Of a DNA stretch of 64,000 nucleotides, positions 1 through 8,198 are shown piece after piece (within the stretch, counting starts at the first letter, position 1; every line of letters begins with the position of its first letter). The translations under genes were made by a program, and so were the position numbers. This DNA is from Novipirellula artificiosorum (GTDB taxonomy: Bacteria > Planctomycetota > Planctomycetia > Pirellulales > Pirellulaceae), in assembly GCF_007860135.1 (NCBI RefSeq), contig NZ_SJPV01000001.1, forward strand, positions 927,299-991,298. The letters are read 5' to 3'. The notes under the pieces were generated by a model. It was not told the origin of the DNA, ran no database searches, and saw only the letters and a program-made list of their open reading frames with translations.

Positions 1-336
1 TCGTGGCGGCCTCCTTGCCTTTGTGAAACGGATAGTGAGATACCCGAATCATGGCAGGTTGGCCGCTTTTTGTTTACATCAATCCCATCTGCCGCTCGAA
101 CGAACCGGCGGACCGCCGGTTACGCCCAGGGCAAAGCCTTAATCCTCAAATTGGTCGAGAAGGCAGATATCCTTGTCCAAAACTTTCGCAAAGGAGTCAT
201 GGACAAGCTTGGCTTTGGCTACGACGAGTTGAAGGCGATCAACCCAGCTCTCATCTATGCGACATCAAGCGGATGGGGCGATACAGGACCGTATGCGGAT
301 CGCGGACGCGCCGGACATGACATGATGGCCCGAGCC
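1..336 (+). pseudogene. CaiB/BaiF (family III) CoA-transferase remnant
   Basis: One frame is open from the window edge, and its middle encodes LVEKADILVQNFR and LIYATSSGWGDTGPYADR. These are typical of the N-terminal Rossmann part of family III CoA-transferases, which move CoA between carboxylic acids. Only about 75 family-like residues remain. Upstream of about position 120 the similarity fades and seems to switch frame (FVYIN in the frame beginning at 51), suggesting old frameshifts. Downstream, after HDMMARA near 334, the same frame continues into an unrelated GT25-like sequence. The rest of the enzyme (normally about 400 residues) is absent, so I call a remnant. The left end is cut by the window. 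Confidence 0.6.
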
Positions 337-546
337 GAAGCGATCGAAGGAATCGACTCGTACGTGGTCTTTGAAGACGACACCGGTTTCGTCGAAGACT
401 TCGCGGAACGATTGCAACAATACGCCGACGAGCTGCCAGCCGACTGGGGACTGGCTTACCTCGGTGGCCAACACCTGTTCCTGCCACCGCTTGGTCGAGT
501 CGCTGTGCAAACACATCGCCGAGCCCAACATCGTCGTCGTCGATGA
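337..546 (+). pseudogene. GT25-like glycosyltransferase remnant fused to the CoA-transferase fragment
   Basis: In frame with the preceding fragment the sequence reads VVFEDDTGFVEDFAERL and LPADWGLAYLGGQH. This matches the acidic EDD motif and the following LP-DWG-YLGG block of GT25 (LPS biosynthesis type) glycosyltransferase-like proteins. About 55 residues are recognisable. After residue 140 of the fused frame the similarity ends and the frame stops at 546. Another frame then gives VVVDDGQPERRFLPAYPHTTSN, possibly a frameshifted continuation. There is no start, no N-terminal domain and no sensible C-terminus, so a functional enzyme is unlikely. The in-frame join could be a real deletion scar or a sequence-assembly chimera. 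Confidence 0.5.
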
Positions 547-738
547 TGGACAGCCCGAACGCCGATTCCTTCCCGCGTATCCACATACAACCTCGAATCT
601 GGTGGTCGGCAACTCTTGGAGATCGCTCCCTACGCTGAGGTCAAGGGCGACAGGGCAACCGCGAATTGGCTGATGGACGAGGAGTTTGCAAAAGTATGGC
701 AGGCGTATGCTCGCACGGATTATCTTCAAAAGAGGTGA
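547..738 (+). other. Possible 3' remnant of an unrecognised gene
   Basis: After the stop at 544-546 the same frame is open to TGA at 736-738. It ends in a protein-like C-terminus (ATANWLMDEEFAKVWQAY, then ARTDYLQKR). There is no plausible start with a ribosome binding site. I do not recognise the family. Composition and position suggest the tail of another truncated gene in this decayed stretch, but it may be chance. Confidence 0.25.
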
Positions 739-771
739 GCTCGCAGGGTGCAGAGCAAGGTCCAACTAGAT

Positions 772-3159
772 TCAATTGAGCAGACTTTCAATATTGGATG
801 CAGTTTTACTACCCAAAGTTTCGTACCCCTCGGGAGTGAAGTGTACATTGGCCGGCTGTTGACGTTCGGGATTGTTTTTTGATTCTGTATAGAGATCGTT
901 TACCGCAATCGCTGGATAGTCTTGAAGCACCTCCAGCGCACCGTGATTGAAGATTATTTCATCACCTGGAACTCTTCCTTTTGCACCTTTGGGAATGATG
1001 GTTGTATTGGTCCACAACAGTTTGGCACCTGATTTCACCAAGAGTTCGATTTCCTTCTTTAGATTCGCTTTGTATTCTGTTACAGACCTTACCTGCGTGC
1101 CACTGTTGTCTATTTTTCCATCGAGAGTGTATTTAAGATCGTGCAAACCGCTGTTAAACGAAATGACATCCCATGAATGCCCGGCCAGCCACTTATGCAT
1201 TCTGTTTAACGCCTTCAGAGTATCACCCCCGTTTTCTGGAATTCTGTATACATTTGCAATGCCCTGTAGATTTCTCCGGACAGCGTTCGTGTAGCCAACT
1301 GAAATCGAATCTCCGATTATGAGGACATCAGGTAACGAGGGATCTCTCGCTACAAAATCATACGTCTTTTTACCAGTAGCCTCTATCCAAGTGGCCTTAT
1401 CGAAATACATCTTTGATGCATCGACATCCACAATTTGATATGAAGCAGAGGCGTTCGCAATGGCACCTTGCGCATCAGTTACGATCGCTTCAAAGACGTA
1501 TTGCCCAGGGCCAGCATCTGTAAAGACCGCCCAATTACCATGAGATGTGATGGTTCCCTTGCCCTCAATCATCTTAAATTGAACTTCGTAATTTTCATCT
1601 TGGGGAATATCGACTTCAAGAACTATTTGCTCAACGCCCGCTTCGCCTTGCATTCTCTCCTCAACGACAAACGACTTAATGGTACGGGTATTGGAGTAAG
1701 CCAATTTTCCTCGAATGGCTTTGCGAACGTCTTCCATGATCGCCATGCAGTCCGGATTAAAAATCGGGTGGTCAGCGACAACGTCGGCGGTGATGGCCAG
1801 GTTGATCGTCACTGGAATTTTTGCCGTCTCCATTTGTTTGAAATAACTCACATAGTCCTTCGCAGTAAACCTGGGGCCCTTGCCGATTTTCCCGTTCATC
1901 GGCCCTTCGACAATCCAACTGTCCATTGCACACCACCACGCGGGTGTCACATCGCCTAACTGCCGACCGGGGCCAATGGCCGTCGGTTCGGGTTGCGAGA
2001 GTTGGCGACCTCCGTCGGTCACGGCGAGTTCACTAAACGGGCTGACCGTTGGGCCACGGTTGGAACTGATTCCCACGACCGCATCAGGGTTGCCAGCCTT
2101 GATGGCGCGCGCCCATCGTTCCCACGGCGGGTCGAGCGGGTAGATTTTCTTCATCCCGCCATCAATGTAACCGACACCAGCGAGCTTCTTCCCGTAGCGC
2201 AGACTGGCATCGCGCAGAACGGCTTCGACGTCGTCGCCATATTGAGTCGTGTCACCGACCGCGATGATCCCTGATTTCGCCGGATCTGGTTTCCTGGCAA
2301 ATTCGGCGTTCATATAGAGAAGGGTGCGAATGCCACGCTGCTCCAGCTCCGTAATGATTTCGCCGATGAGATCGCGTTTCGTGGTGCTTCCCGGTCGAAT
2401 CTTTTCCAAAGCCTCGTTGGGTCCCGCCCAATCCGTCCCAGCGTGGATTGCGGTGAAGACCACCCACGCCGCCCCCGTTCGCTCCACAGCATCGGCAAAC
2501 ACCTTCACGTCGAACAGATTGACCGCTTTTTCGTGCCATTTGCTGCGCGGTTGATTTCCGTTCAAGGCATAGCCCGCCGACGACCAATGCACAAAAAGTC
2601 CGTATTTCCCTGCGATCATCCACGAGGCGTCACCGCGAATCTCTTTCGCCCGTTCAAGTTGCGCTAAGCGGGCGGCGGGCGTGCCCAGTTCGATGGACCA
2701 GAGGACAAATCCCTCAGCCGGTTTGTCTGACTCAAGCTCCGGCAGTCGGAACTGGATTTGATTCTCTCCCTTTCTCAGGTGCAGCACTCCCGGCAGTTCC
2801 TGCCGCATGAACAACGGCTTCTCCGGCCACGTCCGAACCAGAGCAGGAGCCGTGACAGTCGACGACCCGCAACGAACTTCAACCATCTGCTTCGGTGGAT
2901 CCATATAAATCACGCTGACGGCATAGTCGTCCGCCTGCGGTGCACCTACGGTCCAAGTGACAGTGTCTGACGACGACGTAAACCTTGTCGCCTTGCCTGA
3001 GCTTCCTAGATTGCGAGTGGCCCGCCCGGCGACCATCGTCGTCACATCATTGGGACGCAAGGGGATGACTTCGGCTCCCAGTGCGGAAACTGCCATAGCC
3101 AACAACAGCAACAGCGGAGATGAAGTTGAGATCGTGTGTTTCGTCATTTTCATATTCAT
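772..3159 (-). CDS. GH29-like alpha-L-fucosidase fused to an SGNH hydrolase, secreted
   Basis: 795 residues. A signal peptide (about 1-29, hydrophobic LLLLLAMAVSALG) is followed by a beta-sandwich-like region (30-165). Next comes a GH29-type barrel beginning at GKYGLFVHWSS, with a candidate nucleophile Asp in GYIDGG near residue 330. A C-terminal SGNH esterase domain starts with IGDSIS near 616, has NSGLHDL near 671 in place of the usual GxND block, and ends with VHFTPEGY near 772. The position three before that His is Ala, not the usual Asp, so the triad may differ. The likely role is removal of fucose and acyl groups from algal polysaccharide outside the cytoplasm. An ATG at 3153 has the better-spaced AGGGA and may be the true start. 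The 5' end overlaps a sulfatase remnant. Confidence 0.8.
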   Translation of the reverse strand: MNMKMTKHTISTSSPLLLLLAMAVSALGAEVIPLRPNDVTTMVAGRATRNLGSSGKATRFTSSSDTVTWTVGAPQADDYAVSVIYMDPPKQMVEVRCGSSTVTAPALVRTWPEKPLFMRQELPGVLHLRKGENQIQFRLPELESDKPAEGFVLWSIELGTPAARLAQLERAKEIRGDASWMIAGKYGLFVHWSSAGYALNGNQPRSKWHEKAVNLFDVKVFADAVERTGAAWVVFTAIHAGTDWAGPNEALEKIRPGSTTKRDLIGEIITELEQRGIRTLLYMNAEFARKPDPAKSGIIAVGDTTQYGDDVEAVLRDASLRYGKKLAGVGYIDGGMKKIYPLDPPWERWARAIKAGNPDAVVGISSNRGPTVSPFSELAVTDGGRQLSQPEPTAIGPGRQLGDVTPAWWCAMDSWIVEGPMNGKIGKGPRFTAKDYVSYFKQMETAKIPVTINLAITADVVADHPIFNPDCMAIMEDVRKAIRGKLAYSNTRTIKSFVVEERMQGEAGVEQIVLEVDIPQDENYEVQFKMIEGKGTITSHGNWAVFTDAGPGQYVFEAIVTDAQGAIANASASYQIVDVDASKMYFDKATWIEATGKKTYDFVARDPSLPDVLIIGDSISVGYTNAVRRNLQGIANVYRIPENGGDTLKALNRMHKWLAGHSWDVISFNSGLHDLKYTLDGKIDNSGTQVRSVTEYKANLKKEIELLVKSGAKLLWTNTTIIPKGAKGRVPGDEIIFNHGALEVLQDYPAIAVNDLYTESKNNPERQQPANVHFTPEGYETLGSKTASNIESLLN

Positions 3160-3239
3160 TTCCCTGGATTGAGTGCCTGAATTTCTCTATAGCCCAAGTC
3201 ATCAGCGAATACGAAGATAACATTGGGCTTGGGCTGCTT
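3156..3239 (-). pseudogene. Sulfatase remnant, N-terminal signature only
   Basis: In a frame different from the overlapping LamG gene, the minus strand reads KPNVIFVFADDLGY. This is the metal-binding N-terminal signature of type I sulfatases (P-N-[VI]-x-x-[IL]-x-A-D-D-x-G). It is followed at once by REIQALNPGK and a stop that overlaps the ATG of the GH29-SGNH gene. The formylglycine motif C/S-x-P-x-R and some 430 residues are missing. The simplest reading is a FecR - sulfatase - glycosidase operon from which almost the whole sulfatase and the tail of the upstream gene were deleted. Confidence 0.65.
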
Positions 3240-4620
3240 GCTCAAGTTGGCCGTCAACGTAGAGCAAGATCGTTGGAGCATCCTCCCCGGCCATCGCAAC
3301 CGCAGCGACGTGATGCCATCTTCCGTCTCGCAGATTGGTTGTCCCCATCGTCCGATTGCCTGCGACCAATCGCAAGCGACTGTAGTGTCCTGGATGCTCA
3401 GGTCGAGACTGTGCCGACTCAAGAAAACACGCTTTTTCTAGGCCCCGATTTCTTTTCCCCATGCCCCACCCAATCATGGTTGAAACCGTCGTATGACTTT
3501 CGTCGGGCAGTTTGACCCAACAGGCAATGGTTCGGTCTTGATCTCCGGAAATACCAGGATGACGCGTGTTGACCCAACCGCTTTTTCCATCGAAAGCAAG
3601 GGCTTGCCCCACAACTCCGGAAATCCACGTTGGTTTGCCCCCGTCCCCAGCCGCGGACATCAGGGTGCCCGTCGCAAGCTCAAGATTCGGATCACGCCCC
3701 GTAGCTTTCACCGTGTCCCCTGTCCCTTCATCGAACGACCAATAAATCAGCGGCTGTTTTTTTAGCTCTGATCGAGGGACCCGCGGAACGAATCGCGACG
3801 AGTCCGCGGACAAACGAGAAAGGACTCCGGATTCCCCAACGGCAAGGCCCTGACCTTCGGTTAGTCGTGTTATGTCGGTGCCATCGGAAACCTCGACAGT
3901 GCCGTCAAAGACATGAACCTCCATGTCTTTGGAGGATGAAACTTCGACTGCGAATTTCGTCCCAAGATCAAACACATCTCGCGAAGGCGTTTCAATCCGC
4001 AAACCGGACATTCCCTTCTTCAATTCTGCAAAGCAGCGTCCTTCATCCAAGCGAACATGAAGCCGCGAAACGACGGTGAACGACGCGGGCGCTTCGATCA
4101 CAACGCGCGCCTTGTCGTCCAAAACGATTTCTAGAATACCGCGGCGCAACTGAACCGGCTTGCCTTGCTGGAGTGCTTCTGTATCGAGTGTCCCTACACC
4201 TTCGGCCGCGATGACGCGAATCCCGGGGCGTTGGTTGTTGCGGTTGCGAATGCTGGAATCGAAAACCGAGAACATCGAGAAAGCCAACATGGCGGCTGTC
4301 GCCAATCCCACGCTGCCCCAAACAAGACGCCGTTGCTTTCGTCGCGCCACTTGCAAGTTGGAGATCACAGCGCTGGTAAAAGTCTCGGATGAATCGGCGC
4401 GAAGTGATTCAAGGACCTCCTCAGTGAATCCGCCGGACGGTATCTGCTTCTGGCCCAAAAAGCGTCGCACAAGCAATCCCCGGGAGGCTGACCTCCGGAA
4501 CTCGGGATCGTTTTTCAAGTCACTCAGAAACTCAGCGCACTCCGGCTCCGAAGGCCCGTCCCCCGCAAAACTGCCTTCCAGCCAATCGGCGAGAAACTGA
4601 TCGCGCCGCAATTTATCCAT
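3202..4620 (-). CDS. FecR-type anti-sigma protein with LamG domain, 3'-truncated
   Basis: 472 residues. The N-terminus is cytoplasmic and anti-sigma-like (MDKLRRDQFLADWLEG). One membrane helix (about 99-118) precedes a FecR domain (DKARVVIEAPASFTVV, LGTKFAVEVS) and a LamG/concanavalin-like fold from about 285 (LIYWSFDEGTGD, GQALAFDGKSGWV, DGRWHHVAAV). This layout is usual for planctomycete ECF-sigma partners that sense a periplasmic signal. The protein ends at LYVDGQLEQAAQAQ plus an out-of-frame tail, about 30-40 residues before a LamG fold normally closes. The tail is encoded by the sulfatase remnant read in another frame. The start overlaps the sigma-factor stop by 8 bases. It is probably impaired. 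Confidence 0.75.
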   Translation of the reverse strand: MDKLRRDQFLADWLEGSFAGDGPSEPECAEFLSDLKNDPEFRRSASRGLLVRRFLGQKQIPSGGFTEEVLESLRADSSETFTSAVISNLQVARRKQRRLVWGSVGLATAAMLAFSMFSVFDSSIRNRNNQRPGIRVIAAEGVGTLDTEALQQGKPVQLRRGILEIVLDDKARVVIEAPASFTVVSRLHVRLDEGRCFAELKKGMSGLRIETPSRDVFDLGTKFAVEVSSSKDMEVHVFDGTVEVSDGTDITRLTEGQGLAVGESGVLSRLSADSSRFVPRVPRSELKKQPLIYWSFDEGTGDTVKATGRDPNLELATGTLMSAAGDGGKPTWISGVVGQALAFDGKSGWVNTRHPGISGDQDRTIACWVKLPDESHTTVSTMIGWGMGKRNRGLEKACFLESAQSRPEHPGHYSRLRLVAGNRTMGTTNLRDGRWHHVAAVAMAGEDAPTILLYVDGQLEQAAQAQCYLRIR

Positions 4621-4873
4621 GGCTTGCCTCCTTTCCCAATTGACTTTCGATGCAGGTTCGCAACTGTTCGCGCAGACGATGCAATTTCATCGTGATGGCC
4701 GAGTGTTTTCCGCCGAGTACAGATCGAATTTCCACCAAGTCCATTCCCTCTTCGTACCGCAACCTCAGTAACTCACGAGCGCGATCTCCCAATCTGGTGA
4801 GGCACCGATCGAGCGCCTCGAAGACGGCTCCATCGTCCCAGTCGGAGTTACCAGACTCAATTTCCGCCTCCAT
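4613..4873 (-). pseudogene. ECF sigma factor, region 4 only (5'-truncated)
   Basis: 86 residues matching region 4 of planctomycete ECF sigma factors (LTRLGDRARELLRLRYEEGM, then a helix-turn-helix ending LHRLREQLRTCI). Region 2, which binds core polymerase and the -10 element, is absent. Family members are about 170-190 residues long. The frame stays open upstream into eda without region 2 similarity, so the 5' half has been lost by a deletion whose edge lies just after the eda stop. It overlaps the FecR/LamG gene by 8 bases, the usual sigma/anti-sigma pairing. Without region 2 it should not act as a sigma factor. A decoy or DNA-binding role cannot be excluded. Confidence 0.65.
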
Positions 4874-4922
4874 TAAGTTGCCCGTCTGTACTATAGGCGA
4901 TCGCCGTACGCTTTGTTCTGTC

Positions 4923-5558
4923 TCAGACCGCCAATTCCGGCAGGCAATCGATGTCGCCCGGCTTCAGTTGACTGGCCGCGGTAAGTCCACGATCGGGACA
5001 TCCAACGGCTCCGCAAGCAATCACCGAGGGAAGGTCCAAGTAGGTTTTTAAATTTGCCGCGCTGATCCCACCCGTCGGGATAAAGCGGATGTTGCCATAG
5101 GGCCCTTGCAATGCCTGGATCATCTTGACGCCGCCGAGCTGTTCTGCGGGAAAAAACTTTACGACTTCAAGCCCGAATTCCAGTGCCGTTTCCAGGTCGG
5201 TCGGGAAAGAGACTCCCGGGTAGATCGGCATCTGATGGTCCAAGCACCACTGAACGGTTCTTGGATTGAATCCGGGAGAGACCACAAACTTAGCGCCGGC
5301 ATCGGCGACCATTTTCGCTTGCTCGACACTGTGAATGGTTCCTGCACCGACGACGAACTCATTGCGCGTCGATAATTTTGCGATTGCTTCGAGTCCCGCA
5401 TCGGTACGAAGGGTGATCTCGGCGATCGGGAGACCGCCCCTATCGAGTGCGTCGGCAAGCGGCGAAACATCATCGACACGCTCAATCGCGATGACAGGAA
5501 GAATTCTGAGCCTTTGAATGGTGGCTTGCGTGGCGAGTGCAATTTCCGAGTGATTCAT
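4923..5558 (-). CDS. eda: KDPG / KHG aldolase
   Basis: 211 residues, the usual length for 2-dehydro-3-deoxy-phosphogluconate aldolase. It cleaves KDPG to pyruvate and glyceraldehyde 3-phosphate in the Entner-Doudoroff and uronate pathways. Visible landmarks are the catalytic Glu in PIAEITLRT, the GAGT block, SPGF, the Schiff-base Lys in VVKFFPAE and the phosphate loop FIPTGGI. The last 30 residues (after VIACGAVG) do not look like the usual GGSW-type ending and may reflect a frameshift near the C-terminus. Upstream lies a GH88-like C-terminal remnant on the same strand, which would fit an ancestral uronate-degradation operon. Confidence 0.88.
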   Translation of the reverse strand: MNHSEIALATQATIQRLRILPVIAIERVDDVSPLADALDRGGLPIAEITLRTDAGLEAIAKLSTRNEFVVGAGTIHSVEQAKMVADAGAKFVVSPGFNPRTVQWCLDHQMPIYPGVSFPTDLETALEFGLEVVKFFPAEQLGGVKMIQALQGPYGNIRFIPTGGISAANLKTYLDLPSVIACGAVGCPDRGLTAASQLKPGDIDCLPELAV

Positions 5559-5576
5559 GATGAAAGGACGCCAAAT

Positions 5577-5672
5577 TCAGATGTAAAACTTCAAGTAAGG
5601 TTGGTCATTTGCAAGCCGGTCAACAAGCAATACAGCTTCCCTCGCGTGATAGTCGCCCCACATGCTTGATTC
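5577..5672 (-). pseudogene. C-terminal remnant of a GH88/GH105-like glucuronyl hydrolase
   Basis: The minus strand ends in ESSMWGDYHAREAVLLVDRL and then DQPYLKFY before a stop. This resembles the closing helix of unsaturated glucuronyl hydrolases and related alpha/alpha-barrel enzymes (WGDY-x-x-x-E-x-x-L). Only about 30 residues are family-like, and upstream sequence in the same frame is not recognisable. The stop lies 19 bases upstream of the eda start codon. The family assignment rests on a short motif and is tentative. Confidence 0.4.
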
Positions 5673-6058
5673 TCCGCTGGGGATTCGCTGCCCGCTGTCA
5701 GTCGCGAGTGACCGAGCGAAGCAGCTGTAGGTCGACTGAGTCGCCCTAAAACTGGAATACAATCCAGCAGGATCTGCGGCACCGACGCTTGGTGGAGTCT
5801 GGGAAGGAAATGCGTCGACCGTACGTTAACAGCACGCGTAATTGGGGCGGCACGCTCGGATGGGTGGCCGGTACTCGCGCGAACGGCCAATTGTTGGGCA
5901 GTGACGCGATCGCCGACCTATTTGCTCTCTCTCGTCACGCTGATCACCATAAAAGTTCAGATTCACTTTGTCGGTTAGCCGCGTTCGTCCAAACAGCCCA
6001 TTCGTCGAGCGACTTCCGAATGTGGCAACCGCTACTTTACTCGCAAGGATCTTGGCCA

Positions 6059-6865
6059 ATGAACATGACAATCAACGATTCCGCGTTTTCGGCCTACCTG
6101 GACTGCCCGTATAGAGCGTTTCTTACGCTACAACGGCAGGTGGGCACACAGCGGCATTTTGAAACACTGCGGTCAAGACTCCACAAGAAACTCATACCGC
6201 GTGTCGAAGCAGCGATCCTTCGCGCAGTCTCGCCACAAACACACTCGAGAAAATGCCGCACCACCGTTTCGGATCTCAGACGAGGATCGCCCCTCATTCT
6301 CAACACCGTGCTAGCTAGTCCTCGCTATTCTTGTCGAGTTGCCGCGCTCCAGCGCGTAGATGGTCCATCGTCACTCGGCGATTTCTATTACACGCCAATC
6401 GTTTTCCACGAAGACGCCGCAACTTCGTCCTCCCAAAAACTACTTCTTGCTTTTGCTGCGAAAGTACTGGGCCGCGTCCAGGGAAACGAACCAACGGTGG
6501 GACATGTTATCGTCGGAACGGCTTGTACACTAAAGAGAGTTCTCCTGAAGCCGTTTTTCCAGCAGGCTGAGGACATTATCTCCGAACGGAAACGCTATTC
6601 ATCCGAGATTTCACGACCTCGTCAGCTTCTGAACTCGCATTGTCGTGTCTGCCCCTACCATGACGGTTGCGAGTCCGAGGCAACAAGTGTCGATCACCTG
6701 AGCAGACTCGAGAGCATCAGTGCGACGGAGATCGACAAGTTGAACGCCAGAGGAATTTTCACTGTTCACCAGCTCTCGTACACGTTTCGGCCGCGGAAGC
6801 GTCCGAAACGGCAAGGCGAGCGAGAGTACATACCTTACCACCACTCGCTATGGACCACCCAATGA
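6059..6865 (+). pseudogene. TM0106-type RecB-like nuclease, 5' portion only
   Basis: The start ATG at 6059 has AAGGA 8 bases upstream; the frame is open from 5789, but the extra residues have no family character. The protein begins INDSAFSAYLDCPYRAFLTL, as in TM0106-family proteins, which carry a RecB/Cas4-like nuclease fold with Cys ligands. It later shows HCRVCPYHDGC and then SRLESISATEIDKLNARGIF and TVHQLSYTFRPRKRPKR, the helix-hairpin-helix-like linker of that family. It stops at 268 residues, whereas members continue for hundreds of residues into a 3'-5' exonuclease-like domain. The active part is gone and the next frame belongs to an unrelated LRR tail. Confidence 0.6.
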
Positions 6866-7177
6866 TCGGTGGATCATCTGGGAGAGACGCTGAGCAATCT
6901 TCGGATCACAGCCCAAGGCGTTGCCAAACTTCAAAAAGCCCTTCCCGAATGCAAGATTGAATGGCATGGAGAGGCCACTGACGAACCGGCACAGAAGGAA
7001 TGGCACGACCTAGGATGCCGCCTGATCCGTTTGCCGAAGGGAATGACCATCACTGAGATTGCAGAAGAGTATGGGGAAACCTGGCAAACCACATTAGTCC
7101 GACCCCAACGAACCAGCCTAATTTTGACGAGCGATGGAAGGTATTGTTGGGAGTGTCATGGCGGTTCCTTGAAATGA
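6866..7177 (+). pseudogene. C-terminal remnant of a leucine-rich-repeat protein
   Basis: The frame starting at 6869 contains ITAQGVAKLQKALPECKIEW. This is the recognisable end of planctomycete LRR proteins (VTDAGVAKLQKALPNCKI type) and is followed by about 70 further residues to the stop at 7177. No repeats remain upstream because the sequence joins the truncated TM0106-type gene within a few bases. The tail may belong to the LRR gene or be another fragment. Confidence 0.45.
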
Positions 7178-7563
7178 TTGATTGGTCATTCAAAGGAACC
7201 GGTCAGTGGAGCGGAGGGTGAACCCTGGTAAGCTCATTCGGGCACGATTAGAATCAGGATCTAGACGAAACAGGCCGGGGCAATTTTGCGGCAATTCCTG
7301 CTGCAATTTGGAAATGGCCTTGGGTCGCAAATGTCGATATTTGCTAGAAAAAACGAGATTTTTTGGCTGTGAGATGAGAATCCCACCCCATCCGCTTCTC
7401 TCTGCGATTTCTGACGCAAATTTCGGCATGCATGCCTGCAAGCCCCCCCGTTGCCGTCCACTACCGTTGTGCTGCATCGATGAGGAGCTTCGAGAGCTGA
7501 GACCGATGAATTGAAGTTCGCAGAGTTGTTCCCGGCGCTCGCCAAAGAATCAGGAGACGGAAA
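7178..7563. other. Non-coding stretch, nothing recognised
   Basis: No reading frame here looks like protein. An A-run and a T-run face each other at about 7348-7362 but do not form a convincing terminator. The last 15 bases hold the GGAG ribosome binding site of the next gene. Confidence 0.4.
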
Positions 7564-7992
7564 GTGAACCGATCTGAACGTGCCATCGTGATCACGATGC
7601 GTCTCATCGCCGGCTGCGGTCTGTTCGCGATCCCCGCCATTTTTTTTCCGTACTCTTGGATGAACGCCATCCATGAATTCATGGGACTCGGTGTGTTGCC
7701 GGATGTTCCCATCGTCAGCTATCTGGCTCGTTCCCTGTCCGCCTTTTATGCCATCGTTTCGACGATCACGCTGTTCATCTCATCGGACATACGACGATAC
7801 CGCTCCTTGGTGAAGCTGATGGCGATCATCGTCATCGCGATGGGCTGTGTGTTGCTCGGGATTGATCTGATCGCTGGAATGCCGACGAGCTGGACCCTCA
7901 GCGAAGGCCCACCAACGATTGCCATCGGACTTGTGGTGCTGTGGTTGCAGAGAAACATTAGCGCGGAGTCCCACGGCGACCACTCATCGTAG
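7564..7992 (+). CDS. Small four-helix membrane protein of unknown function
   Basis: 142 residues starting at GTG, chosen because GGAG lies 8-11 bases upstream and it begins MNRSERAIVITMRLIAGCG. Four hydrophobic segments are visible at about 9-28, 48-70, 80-103 and 112-130. There are no catalytic-looking motifs. It resembles uncharacterised planctomycete membrane proteins, and I cannot assign a role. It stands alone between two remnant-containing stretches. Confidence 0.65.
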   Translation: MNRSERAIVITMRLIAGCGLFAIPAIFFPYSWMNAIHEFMGLGVLPDVPIVSYLARSLSAFYAIVSTITLFISSDIRRYRSLVKLMAIIVIAMGCVLLGIDLIAGMPTSWTLSEGPPTIAIGLVVLWLQRNISAESHGDHSS

Positions 7993-8048
7993 ATGAACTT
8001 CCCGACTGGTCGCTCCGTTCGAAAAGAATACCCCCAGCCGGGTAATGC

Positions 8049-8198
8049 TTATTCACCCTCGCCGTTGGCGGAACCTTCAGTAGCGGCTTCGGCTTCTTTC
8101 CTTAACTGCTGTTGTTCTTTCTCCAACGACTCGATTTTCTGTTGGGCCTCGGTGACCAACTTGTCTTTGTCCGCAACCAGCTTTTTGATCGAGGTGGT
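8049..8198 (-). pseudogene. Orphan C-terminal coiled-coil fragment
   Basis: The minus strand encodes LVADKDKLVTEAQQKIESLE followed by KEQQQLRKEAEAATEG and a stop at 8049-8051. This is a clear heptad-rich coiled coil with an acidic tail. Two stops (TGA TAA) lie directly upstream in frame, four residues before the coil, and there is no start codon, so the 5' part of the gene has been lost. The remaining bases to 8407 hold only the leader of the next gene. Confidence 0.5.

Noticed and set aside
251..765. Minus-strand open frames of 111 and 166 codons opposite the left-edge fragments
   Set aside because: No family-like sequence, no ribosome binding site; they are antisense shadows of the CoA-transferase and GT25-like fragments.
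1468..1959. Plus-strand frame of 163 codons inside the GH29-SGNH gene
   Set aside because: It is the antisense of a strongly supported gene, and its translation shows no domain.
5789..6058. N-terminal extension of the TM0106-type frame
   Set aside because: The extra 90 residues have no family character, while ATG 6059 has an AAGGA at good spacing.
7182..7514. Plus-strand frame of 110 codons
   Set aside because: The composition is not protein-like, there is no start signal and no recognisable motif.
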